Source: Dehalococcoidia bacterium
GTDB taxonomy: Bacteria; Chloroflexota; Dehalococcoidia; Lucifugimonadales; Lucifugimonadaceae
Direction: 5' to 3'
Length of the DNA stretch: 64,000 nucleotides
Assembly: GCA_012959765.1 (NCBI GenBank)
Contig: DUCO01000040.1
Coordinates: 124,001 to 188,000, forward strand
This document shows positions 45,168-54,043 of the stretch, piece by piece (the stretch's first letter is position 1; every line of letters starts with the position of its first letter). The notes under the pieces are model-generated. The model had not been told where the DNA came from and did no database searches. It saw only the letters and a list, made by a program, of their open reading frames with translations. The translations under genes were made by a program, and so were the position numbers.

Positions 45168-48100
45168 TGTTTGCAACCGCAGATCGCAAACGACTCGTCG
45201 TCGGGCTGATGCTTCTGGTCATAATCATGGGCATGTTTCTGGCGTTCAACCGCCTGCCCAAGATCGGCATCGTCGGCGAAGACCTCGATGCTGTCACTTC
45301 GCCAACCAGCCAGTGTTTTCAGGGATTTTGTATCGAACGAGACCCCGGCGTCAGCTTCACGACTCGCTGGATAAAGTTCTCGATCACATACCTGCGACTC
45401 GTAACCGTCGGCATGACTTTCGCCTTCGTTACTGCTGGACTGGCCGAGGCGTTCCTGTTTTCTAAATCCATCGGCAAAGGACTGCCCACTGCCGGAGTGT
45501 TTAGACGAACTGTGCAGGGAGCCGCGGCAGGCGGAGTGATGAACCTGTGTTCTGCCTGCATCGTTCCGGTGTCATCTGCGTTCCACAAGCGAGCCAGCAT
45601 CGAGGGCGCTGTGGCGATGGTGCAGGGGTCGACCACGCTAAACATCCCAGCACTGGCGATGGTGTTTTTCGTGTTCAGTCCGGTGCTCGGCTTCAGCAGG
45701 TTAATACTGGCTATCGTGGGTGCACTGATCATCGGGCCGATCGTTGTTTACAGCGTCAGACGTGATCGTGAGAAGCCGATCGAAATACCTGACACCTATC
45801 AGGATCCTGCCGATCTGGTTGGCTGGAAAGAGGCGGTTGTCCCGGCGTTCAGGCACTGGGCGAAAGCCTCTTTTGGTTATGCCAGACGGCTCGCCCCGAT
45901 CATGATTCTCGCCGGATTTGGGAGCGGACTTGCTATCCAGTGGCTCAGCCCAGAGGTGGTCGCTACGTATCTCGGAAATGACGTTCGCGGCATCCTGCTG
46001 GCAGCCACGTTCGGGTTATTGATCAACGTTCCCCTGTTATTTGAAATTCCGCTGGTCGCACTGCTGTTGCTTTTGGGGATGGGCACTGCGCCGGCTGCAA
46101 CATTGCTGTTCGCTGCCGCTGCTGGTGGTCCTGTTACTTTCTGGGGTCTGGCGAAGATCATGCCTCGAAAAGCGCTTGCCACTTTCGCTACGGCTACATG
46201 GGCCGTGGGTGCGTTGGGTGGATTGCTGGTGCTGCTTGGGGGTGCGTACTTCTGGGAAGATGCGGGCTTGAGTGATCGTGTGGCGAAGACTACGGAACAG
46301 CGGACTGTTGACGAGATGTTCCTGGTCTATACTTCCGATCCTTTTCGTTCGAGTGTCTATCCTGGGTTTTCTGATGGGATTCCTGCGAGCGACGAGTTTG
46401 GGCCGTTCCAGAACATTGCATCGTTGATTGGTACTGACGCGTTGATCGAAAACCGTTATCCGGGGGTGGCTATCTTTGATTTTGACCGTGATGGCGATCT
46501 TGATTTCTATGTGACCTCTGGCGAATCGAATGCCGTGTTCCAGATCACCCGGGGCGGACCCAACAAGCTGTTCCGCAACGATGGCGGCAACAGGTTCACA
46601 GAGATGGCAGCAGAGGCGGGAGTTGCCGCCAGCACCCACAACTCGACTGCGGTTGCTGCGTGCGACTTCGACAACGATGGTTACCAGGATCTTTATGTTG
46701 GTGCGCAGGGTCGGATCGGCGACAACCTCGACTATCGTTCGATCGCCCAGAGCCCATCGCTTATACCCGTCATTCAGGATCGCCTGTTCCACAACAACGG
46801 CGATGGCACGTTTACCGACATCACTGCTTCGGCTTTTGCTGGGAGTGTGAACATCCGTTCGGCTGCCAGTATCGCGTGTGGTGATGTCGATAACGACGGC
46901 TACTTAGACATCTACGTTGGTAACAGGGCGGATCAAGATTTCGTCAGGTTCGACACCTCGCGCCACCATGGCCATTTCAACACGTTTTTCCACAACAACG
47001 GCGACATGACATTTTCGGATTTGACCGAGCGTGTGGGGCTGATTTCACCAGAGATCAGGATGCGCGATCTTGACGGCAACCCGATCACTTTCGCTGCCGG
47101 TGGCGGCCGAGTGGAGGGTTTCGATGTCAGCGTGGTAGATGGCAATGGCAACGTAGTTGGTAATCCGGCGGGCCAAACGTGGGCGACGCTAATGTTCGAC
47201 CACGATGCCGATGGTGACCTTGATCTTTGGGTGGGCGACGATGGCGATCGGCTAAAGGTTTATCGCAACGATTCTGGTTCCGAAGGCATTTCATTCACGT
47301 CGATAGAGGAACAGCTTGGCATCGACCAGATGGGCCAGTGGATGGGCTTTGCGCTGGGTGATTACGACGGTGACTCCGACCTCGATGTGTTCGTAACCAA
47401 CATGGGTTTCCACCCGCTGGAACGTCCGTGGCCGGGTGTGCCTTCTGCCGATTGTGCTTATTACCACTCAACCGAAACTGGCACCTGTTTCCACGCCCTG
47501 ATCGAAAACCGTGTGAACGAGGGAAGCGATCCTGATCGCAATGGAGCGTTCGTGTTCGTGACGGGCGAAACTGTTGTGACGGCGAGTGAGGTGTTGCCTC
47601 CCACTTCGATAAGAGCCGATTTCGAAGGCGCGAAACAACTTACTGGCCTTGAGGCTTACGAGTTCGGATTCGGCGCGGTGTTCTTCGATATGGACAATGA
47701 TGCTGACCAGGATTTGTACTGGCTCGGCTCGCTGGCGGCTCGTGGCGAAGGCCCGAACGGGGATTTTGCTCCCGGGTTTGGGCGCATGTTGCAGAACGAC
47801 GGGAGCGGAGCATTCAAGGACGTCACGGTTGAATCACGGATGATCGATGCACTTGCGGTCGACTACTCAGTCATCGATCCCGGCGACGACGAATTCAATC
47901 GCTCAAAGCAACGGCTCGGTGCTGAGTTCCACGAGAACGGAAAAGGTGTGGTGGTTGGCGATCTGAATGGTGATGGGTTTATCGACGTGATCGGCACTAA
48001 CAGCAATGGCGAAACCTTCACGGCCGACGGCGAACGTGCGGTCGTAGGCGGACCGTTGTTCGTGTGGATAAATTCTGGCGGTGACAACCACTGGATATCA

Positions 48101-48388
48101 TTCAGGCTCAAGGGGCGCATGGCTGTCGATGGCAGCGGTTCGAACGCAGACGCCATTGGCGCAAAGATAACTGTTACTTATCTGGACGACAGCGGCGTTG
48201 AAGTCACCCAGGTGAAAGAGGTTCTGGGATCATCGAGTTTCCTGTCGATGAGTTCGCTAGACGCTCATTTTGGTCTAGGAAATGGCGAATCGGTCGCAGT
48301 CACGATTCGATGGCCGAGCGGATTGACGATGGACATAGCTGATCTCGAGTTGAACCAACTTCACGAGATAACCGAGCCGGCGAGTTAA
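45167..48388 (+). CDS. Fusion of ArsP-like permease with FG-GAP/VCBS repeats and ASPIC/UnbV domain
   Basis: 1073 residues. Residues about 1-380 hold roughly nine membrane helices of the ArsP/DUF318 permease type, including a Cys pair in MNLCSACIVPVSSAFHKRAS and TTLNIPALAMVFFVFSP. From about residue 430 there are at least seven Asp-rich calcium-binding repeats: DFDRDGDLD, DFDNDGYQD, DVDNDGYLD, DHDADGDLD, DYDGDSDLD, DMDNDADQD and DLNGDGFID. The end (about 980-1073) is an ASPIC/UnbV domain finishing TIRWPSG...ITEP. The extracellular part is that of CRTAC1-like proteins. A permease joined to this is unusual. Coupled to a 44-residue membrane protein. Confidence 0.86.
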   Translation: MFATADRKRLVVGLMLLVIIMGMFLAFNRLPKIGIVGEDLDAVTSPTSQCFQGFCIERDPGVSFTTRWIKFSITYLRLVTVGMTFAFVTAGLAEAFLFSKSIGKGLPTAGVFRRTVQGAAAGGVMNLCSACIVPVSSAFHKRASIEGAVAMVQGSTTLNIPALAMVFFVFSPVLGFSRLILAIVGALIIGPIVVYSVRRDREKPIEIPDTYQDPADLVGWKEAVVPAFRHWAKASFGYARRLAPIMILAGFGSGLAIQWLSPEVVATYLGNDVRGILLAATFGLLINVPLLFEIPLVALLLLLGMGTAPAATLLFAAAAGGPVTFWGLAKIMPRKALATFATATWAVGALGGLLVLLGGAYFWEDAGLSDRVAKTTEQRTVDEMFLVYTSDPFRSSVYPGFSDGIPASDEFGPFQNIASLIGTDALIENRYPGVAIFDFDRDGDLDFYVTSGESNAVFQITRGGPNKLFRNDGGNRFTEMAAEAGVAASTHNSTAVAACDFDNDGYQDLYVGAQGRIGDNLDYRSIAQSPSLIPVIQDRLFHNNGDGTFTDITASAFAGSVNIRSAASIACGDVDNDGYLDIYVGNRADQDFVRFDTSRHHGHFNTFFHNNGDMTFSDLTERVGLISPEIRMRDLDGNPITFAAGGGRVEGFDVSVVDGNGNVVGNPAGQTWATLMFDHDADGDLDLWVGDDGDRLKVYRNDSGSEGISFTSIEEQLGIDQMGQWMGFALGDYDGDSDLDVFVTNMGFHPLERPWPGVPSADCAYYHSTETGTCFHALIENRVNEGSDPDRNGAFVFVTGETVVTASEVLPPTSIRADFEGAKQLTGLEAYEFGFGAVFFDMDNDADQDLYWLGSLAARGEGPNGDFAPGFGRMLQNDGSGAFKDVTVESRMIDALAVDYSVIDPGDDEFNRSKQRLGAEFHENGKGVVVGDLNGDGFIDVIGTNSNGETFTADGERAVVGGPLFVWINSGGDNHWISFRLKGRMAVDGSGSNADAIGAKITVTYLDDSGVEVTQVKEVLGSSSFLSMSSLDAHFGLGNGESVAVTIRWPSGLTMDIADLELNQLHEITEPAS

Positions 48389-49870
48389 TTACTCTTCTGG
48401 ATCTAACCGTTTTGGCTTCGTAACGATTGCCAGTGCCAAACCGATTAGCGAGAAGAACGTCACGAGCATGTAGGCGTACTTCCAGCCGTTCATAAACGAA
48501 TCGCTGGCTCCCTTATCGCCGGTGATTTTGCTGAGCGGTATATCGAATCCATCGGCGACCATCACGCCTACTACAACAGCCGAAGCAATCGCCTGTCCGG
48601 CAACGTTACCGACGTTTCGTGTCAGGTTAGTTAACGCTCCGACAACGCCAAATTGCTCTCGGCCCACACTTCCGAGAATTGTGCTGTTATTCGGCACTCC
48701 CCACAGGCCCATCGCAAGTCCGTTGAAGAGCAGCACGACCATGACGATCCATAGCGGCGTATCGGCTTTGAAGAATATGAACGCAAGGGCAGTGAACACC
48801 AGCATCGTGAAGCCGACAATCGTGAACGGCCGCTCGCCGATCTTGTCGCCCATGCGCCCTGATGAACTGGCAGCAACGGCCATACCGAGCGAGGTGAGGA
48901 ACAGGACTCCACCCGCTACTGCTTCTCCGATATCACGCATGCTGATCAGGTAAATCGGCATGAGGAATCGAACCGCAGTCGTTCCCAAGAAGCCCAAAAA
49001 TCTCGTTGCTACCGCAAGTGAGAACACGACATTTCTGAACATCCGCAGATCGAGCATCGGCGAGTCGGAGTTCAGTTCCCACCAGACGAAGAATGCGAAC
49101 AGCCCGAATGCCGAAGCGATTCCACCGATAATCAGTGGTGAGAGGATTGGGACTCCGAACGGGTTGTTGATCAGGATCACCAATATGGTGATTGTCACTC
49201 CCGAAACAATCGCGCCAACCTTGTCGAATGCAGGTTTGGGTCCGCCGCGTTGCTGGCTGACTATTTTTTCGTCGAGGATGAAAAATCCGGCTATGAATGC
49301 AATCCCAATTGGGATCGTCAGCATTAAGAAAAGTGCCTGCCATGGCAAGAATTGAAGAACCAAACCGGCGATCACCGGCCCTGTTGCGCCGCCGACTGCG
49401 ACGGCAGTAGTCTGGGCGCCAATCGCTTTACCCCGCTCACGTGCAGGGAATACCGAGAGCACCATAGCGGTTCCGACCGACTGCCCCATCGCGTTACCAA
49501 TCGCCGTGTATACCCTGGAGGCGATTAGAAGGCCAAACGTGGGAGCAATCGCAGTAAATACAGATCCAGTACCAAACAGAACCAGGCCTATCAGATGGAC
49601 CTTTTTGCGCCCAATAATGTCGCCCATTCTGCCCATCGGCATCATGAATGCGCTGATGGTCAGGCCCTGTGCGATTACGACCCATGACGCAGACCTAAGA
49701 GTCACATCGAACGTGTCGGCTATCTGGGTAAGCGCGATGAACACCATACCCATGCTTGCGACCATGGTGAAGAAAGCGATACCAATGGCGGTAAACGCTT
49801 TCCATTTATAGTTGTCGGCTCGGTCGTTCGGATCAGTCGGCGATGTTGGTGATTCTGCGGCCTCGCTCAA
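48389..49870 (-). CDS. MFS transporter, DHA2-type (14 helices)
   Basis: 493 residues with an N-terminal cytoplasmic tail and about 14 membrane segments. GRMGDIIGRKKVHLIGLVLFG is the loop 2-3 signature of the major facilitator superfamily, and RVYTAIGNAMGQSVGTAMVLS with FPARERGKAIG marks the DHA2 drug-proton antiporter group. Probably an exporter of drugs or metabolites. Its stop directly abuts the end of the permease fusion gene, and no terminator lies between them. Confidence 0.9.
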   Translation of the reverse strand: MSEAAESPTSPTDPNDRADNYKWKAFTAIGIAFFTMVASMGMVFIALTQIADTFDVTLRSASWVVIAQGLTISAFMMPMGRMGDIIGRKKVHLIGLVLFGTGSVFTAIAPTFGLLIASRVYTAIGNAMGQSVGTAMVLSVFPARERGKAIGAQTTAVAVGGATGPVIAGLVLQFLPWQALFLMLTIPIGIAFIAGFFILDEKIVSQQRGGPKPAFDKVGAIVSGVTITILVILINNPFGVPILSPLIIGGIASAFGLFAFFVWWELNSDSPMLDLRMFRNVVFSLAVATRFLGFLGTTAVRFLMPIYLISMRDIGEAVAGGVLFLTSLGMAVAASSSGRMGDKIGERPFTIVGFTMLVFTALAFIFFKADTPLWIVMVVLLFNGLAMGLWGVPNNSTILGSVGREQFGVVGALTNLTRNVGNVAGQAIASAVVVGVMVADGFDIPLSKITGDKGASDSFMNGWKYAYMLVTFFSLIGLALAIVTKPKRLDPEE

Positions 49871-49979
49871 GCAGAGAAGCTCGAATCGAAGTACAGAATG
49901 GTTTTCGGCATGGGCGACATACTACTCCCGCCCCAACGCCGAAGCGCAAACTCGCAGCCGTCGTCTAGCCGGGATTCGG

Positions 49980-51158
49980 CTAAGTAGCTCGCTGTTCGAT
50001 CCAGTCGAGGTCAAACTCGAAGCCGAAACCGGGTGCGTTCGAAGGCGTCAGGTAGCCGTCTTTGATGACCGGTGTACCCGGCAGTACGACCAGCTCTTCC
50101 AACGGAACGCCAGGAGGTGCCACGCCCTCGGATCGTTCGGCCCACATGACCGAAGACATCGCATAGGCCAGATGCTGCCCGTACGGGTAGTTGGTCGAGG
50201 CGTGCGGGATCACGGTAAGCCCGTGTGCTTCGGCCAAATGGCAGATTTTTATTCCCGCTGTCAAGCCACCAACCCACTGCAAGTCGGGCTGGAAAATGTC
50301 GACTAAACCGTGACTGGCTGCCAGCGCGAATGGGTGGATCGAGTACCAGTGTTCACCTGTCGCAAGAGTTTGGAAGGGAATTCGCTGGCGCAGGTTGAAA
50401 TAGCTGTCCATGTCTTCGGGCAGCATGTAGTCCTCAAGCCACTTGATTCGATACGGCCTGAGTTGCTCGGCAAGGCGAACCATGTAGTCGGTGTTCATCG
50501 ACATCCAGCAGTCGACCGCGATTTCGACGTCTGGGCCAACCTGCTCACGGGTTTTGGCAACCAGCTCTTCGGTGCGATTAAGTCCCGGAAGACCGGCGTC
50601 TGGTCCTTCACGCAGGAACAGCTTTACGGCCTTGAATCCGAGTTCAAGGAACCAGTCGATCGAGTTTTCTGTGCCGTAAGAAATATCGGTATTGCTGGCG
50701 TAGCAGAAGATTTTTTCTTTCTGGGGGCCGCCGATGATTTCGTAAACCGGCTTGTTGAGCAGCTTGCCCTTGAGATCCCACAGTGCGTTGTCGACCGCGC
50801 TAATCGCAAAGCTCGACACACCAGCGGTTCCGTAGGGCGCGGTTGCCTTCTGCATAAGGTCCCACACACGCTCGGTGGCCATGCAGTTCTCGCCCTCGAT
50901 CACCGGGCCAATGTGATCGTTGATGAGCGGTACGGTTACACCGCTGTGCAGAGTCAGGCCGAATCCCCACGTCCCGTCTTCAGCAGTAACCACACACGCT
51001 GTGCGCTTCCAGTCGTTGCCCCAATCGCTACGTTTCAGTTCGGGGTAGCGCTGCATGGGGCTAACAAAGCCGTCGGTTTCGATCTTCGGTACACGGGGCT
51101 TGGTAGTCGCATGTGGCGTTACATCGACCTCGATAGCTTTGACTGACCTGATCTTCAT
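49980..51158 (-). CDS. rhmD: L-rhamnonate dehydratase-like enolase-superfamily enzyme
   Basis: 392 residues. The run KLFLREGPDAGLPGLNRTEE, metal ligands Asp216, Glu242 and Glu269 (ATGEHWYS), DIFQPDLQWVGGLT and His319 in VIPHASTNYPYGQHL closely follow the RhmD family, which dehydrates L-rhamnonate to 2-keto-3-deoxy-L-rhamnonate. L-lyxonate and L-mannonate are related substrates. The family's N-terminal cap is complete. Symbol given by resemblance only; no other rhamnose genes are next to it. The next enolase-superfamily gene lies 93 bases upstream on the same strand. Confidence 0.82.
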   Translation of the reverse strand: MKIRSVKAIEVDVTPHATTKPRVPKIETDGFVSPMQRYPELKRSDWGNDWKRTACVVTAEDGTWGFGLTLHSGVTVPLINDHIGPVIEGENCMATERVWDLMQKATAPYGTAGVSSFAISAVDNALWDLKGKLLNKPVYEIIGGPQKEKIFCYASNTDISYGTENSIDWFLELGFKAVKLFLREGPDAGLPGLNRTEELVAKTREQVGPDVEIAVDCWMSMNTDYMVRLAEQLRPYRIKWLEDYMLPEDMDSYFNLRQRIPFQTLATGEHWYSIHPFALAASHGLVDIFQPDLQWVGGLTAGIKICHLAEAHGLTVIPHASTNYPYGQHLAYAMSSVMWAERSEGVAPPGVPLEELVVLPGTPVIKDGYLTPSNAPGFGFEFDLDWIEQRAT

Positions 51159-51251
51159 GCTGAGATATTCCTAACTGACACGCGTTTATGCGTAACCGGC
51201 GACGGGGTTTGCACGCCGGACTTTACACGAATATTTCGCAGGTCGAAGCGA

Positions 51252-52406
51252 CTATTCGCCCCGGAACTCCTCATCGGAGTTGGCTCGCAGGAAGTCCATG
51301 TTCATCTCTACACCGAGACCTGGTGCGTCAGTCAGGTGCAATCGACCTTCACGGACGTCGAGCGGGGTTTGGATGAAGTTGTCGTAGGCGTTCAAACGGT
51401 GTCGGGCTGTTTCGAGCTTGTAGAAGTTCGGAACGGTCATCATCACCTGTGCGCCAGCGAGTACGTTGATCGGGCCACTTGCGTCGTGAGGCGAGATCGG
51501 CACGTAGTACGCCTCGGCCATCGTCGAGATTTTCTTCAGCTCCGAAATGCCACCGGTCCACGTGACGTCTGGCATCAGGAAATCGGCGAGGTCCTGTTCG
51601 AGTACTGCCACGAATTCCCAGCGTGTGTGGAGTCGTTCTCCAATAGAAATTGGGAGGTCGATCTGGGCACGGACGTTCTTGAGCGCGTGGGTGCTCTCGA
51701 CCGGCACCGGCTCTTCCCACCAATGGATGTTTGACGGAGCAACGGAGCGCGAAAGTCGAACGGCCGTTGGGACATCGAATCGACCGTGGGCATCGATCAG
51801 CAGCTCCATATCTGGCCCTGCACCCTCGCGCATCGCAGCGGTGATCTCGTTAGCTTCGGCCTCGCCCCTGGTCGTCATCGTCCCACTCAGGTAGCCGTTG
51901 TTTTCTTCGGTCATGTGCGGGTAGGGATCGAACTTCATCGCGGTGTGACCGGAGTCGGCTATTTCTTTCGCCTGACGCTTCGCCTCATCGGGTCCGATGT
52001 TTGGATCGGGGTGCGTGTATAGCTCGATATTTTCCCGAACAGGCCCGCCGAGAAGGTTGTAGATCGGTTCGTTCATCGCCTTGCCACGAATGTCCCACAG
52101 TGCAATGTCGATTCCGCTGATTGCGTTTGTCGAAGCGCCCCGGGATCCCATGTAGGTGAAGCGCCTGAAAATCTTGTTCCAGATTTTTTCGATGTGAAAC
52201 GGGTTGTCGCCGACTACCAAGGGGTTGATCTGGTTGAGAACTGCACATACCGCACGGTTCGCCACCGGGTGAGTTGTGGTTACTTCGCCCCAGCCAGTTA
52301 TTCCTTCGTCGGTTTGCACTTCCACGAATATGTATTCGCCCTGCCGCCCAAAGTTGTAGGCCGCGGTGGCGAGCAGCAGCCATGGTGTGACTTTCGTAAT
52401 CTTCAT
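51252..52406 (-). CDS. Enolase-superfamily sugar-acid dehydratase, galactonate/mannonate-dehydratase-like
   Basis: 384 residues. MKFDPY (Lys158), IDAHGRF (Asp205 and His207), Glu231 in WWEEPVP, Glu257 in SIGERLH and His307 in ISPHDASGP form the active-site pattern of the galactonate/mannonate dehydratase branch. The GTMTTRGEAEANEI segment precedes the second half. Probably dehydrates a six-carbon aldonic acid. Located in tandem with the rhamnonate-dehydratase-like gene. The 52407-52693 upstream spacer shows nothing I recognise. Confidence 0.87.
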   Translation of the reverse strand: MKITKVTPWLLLATAAYNFGRQGEYIFVEVQTDEGITGWGEVTTTHPVANRAVCAVLNQINPLVVGDNPFHIEKIWNKIFRRFTYMGSRGASTNAISGIDIALWDIRGKAMNEPIYNLLGGPVRENIELYTHPDPNIGPDEAKRQAKEIADSGHTAMKFDPYPHMTEENNGYLSGTMTTRGEAEANEITAAMREGAGPDMELLIDAHGRFDVPTAVRLSRSVAPSNIHWWEEPVPVESTHALKNVRAQIDLPISIGERLHTRWEFVAVLEQDLADFLMPDVTWTGGISELKKISTMAEAYYVPISPHDASGPINVLAGAQVMMTVPNFYKLETARHRLNAYDNFIQTPLDVREGRLHLTDAPGLGVEMNMDFLRANSDEEFRGE

Positions 52407-52693
52407 GGGAATTTCTCGGTTCGTTTCTGTGTCGGCTAAGCAGCGGCGAATTTCGCCTCAAGTTTCACAGCGAAATGCGCCGACCACAAGTAGCGATTCG
52501 ACATTATTAATGCGCCTGTTAGTTCATGAAAAGCACATCTCAAACGCCCATCTGGAGACTCGACCAGATAATATCCTCGTTGCTTTCGAGGTTGCTTGCC
52601 GGTTCAAGTTTGATAGATCGTTAGTTCGGGCACCTCGCAACGAGTCTACGACCCGCAATTAATCCCCAAATCAAAAAGGCGTCTGGGAACCCC

Positions 52694-53948
52694 TTGCCGA
52701 CGAATCGTTCGAACGAATCGCACAATATCGTGATCATTGGCGCCGGATCAGCAGGTCTGGCGACCAGTTACTTTCTCACCCAGCAACACATCGATCATGT
52801 TGTTCTTGAGCGAGGCGATGTCGGCAATACCTGGGACGTTGAGCGGTGGGACGGCTTTTACCTTGTGAACCCCAACTGGGCGGTTAGGCTTCCGGGGTTT
52901 CACTACGTGGGTACCGAGCCCGAGGGTTATCTTTCGAAGACCGAAACAATCGACTACCTAAAGAATTATGCAAAGCATTTCGGCGCGCCTGTGCGGACAG
53001 GTGTTGATATCGATTCGCTGGAGCGTGAAGCCGATGGTTATTTTCTCACTACTCGTTCCGGTGATGTGATTCGCGCTCCCTGTGTAGTTGTTGCGACCGG
53101 GGCGTTCGGTGTGCCAAAGACGCCTGATTACTCGGCTGATTTAGCCAGTTCGGTCACACAGATTCATTCCGCTGAATACAGGAATCCACAATCGCTTGGG
53201 GGGGGGGGTGCTGGTTGTTGGGTCGGGTCAGTCGGGGGCGCAGATCGCCGAGGAGCTTCTCAACGCTGGAAAGAAGGTGTGGCTGTCGGTCGGGAACGCC
53301 GGTCGTCGCCCACGTCGATATCGAGGGCGTGATTCGTCGTGGTGGAACTACACGATGGGCGGCTTCGACAGGACGATCGAGAATGTCGATTCGATTGACG
53401 ACGCTCGCTACGGTTCGTCGTCCCACACTAGCGGTGCTGCGGGCGGGCACGATATCTACCTGCGTCACATGGCGAAAAATGGCGTCACGCTGGTTGGCCC
53501 GGTGACCGGCGGAAGTGGCGATTCGTTGTCGCTAAGAACCGACCTTGACGAGATCTTGAAAGCCATCGACGCGCACCCCGTAAAGTGGAAACAAAACGTC
53601 GATGCCTATATCGAGAAAAACTGTATTCAGGTTCCGCCTGACAACACGATCGAACCGCCCGATATTTCCGATTGGCCGAAGGGCGATGTTCCCAGCTCGC
53701 TGAATTTAGTTGAGGCCGGTATCAAGAACATCATCTGGTCGACAGGATTCAAGTACAACTTCGACTGGATCAAGCTGCCGATCACAGGTGAACACAACTA
53801 CCCGATTCAGCACCGGGGTGTCACGGAGTATCCGGGGTTGTACTTCATGGGGTTGCAGTGGATGTACGGGTCTAAGTCGGCTCAGTTCATCGGAGTCGGT
53901 GAAGACGCCGAATACGTTGCGGGGCACATCGCAGGGCGGTTCGGTTAG
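52694..53948 (+). pseudogene. Flavin-containing monooxygenase, frameshifted at an 11-G tract
   Basis: FAD/NAD(P)H-dependent monooxygenase (FMO/CzcO-like). The first frame has GAGSAG (16-21), WDVERWDGFYLVNPNWAVRLPG and VVVATGAFGVPKTPDY. At 53198-53208 eleven G cause a shift; the second frame continues GVLVVGSGQSGAQIAEELL, the second dinucleotide site, to GLQWMYGSKSAQFIGVGEDA and the end. Ten (or seven, or thirteen) G would restore a single protein of about 417 residues. Either a sequencing artefact, a phase-variable tract or a real loss. The start is TTG. Everything else about the gene is intact. Confidence 0.85.
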
Positions 53949-53985
53949 TGGTTGGGCGAACCGGTTTTCGGCTTAACTTAAATGA

Positions 53986-54029
53986 AAACCGCCCGTCGCA
54001 ATTTTTCATGCAACGGGCGGTTCGTTTTT
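53986..54029. terminator. Bidirectional terminator between monooxygenase and MMPL genes
   Basis: AAACCGCCCGTCGC and GCAACGGGCGGTT pair with one mismatch around an ATTTTTCAT loop, followed by CGTTTTTC on the plus strand and preceded by A-rich sequence for the minus strand. Confidence 0.85.
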
Positions 54030-54043
54030 CTTAGTTTTCCGAA

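Noticed and set aside
46037-46792. Open frame antisense to the permease fusion (251 codons)
   Set aside because: No family features, while the plus strand has membrane helices and calcium-type repeats.
50310-51146. Long open frame on the plus strand (278 codons)
   Set aside because: It is antisense to the rhamnonate-dehydratase-like gene, which has clear catalytic motifs.
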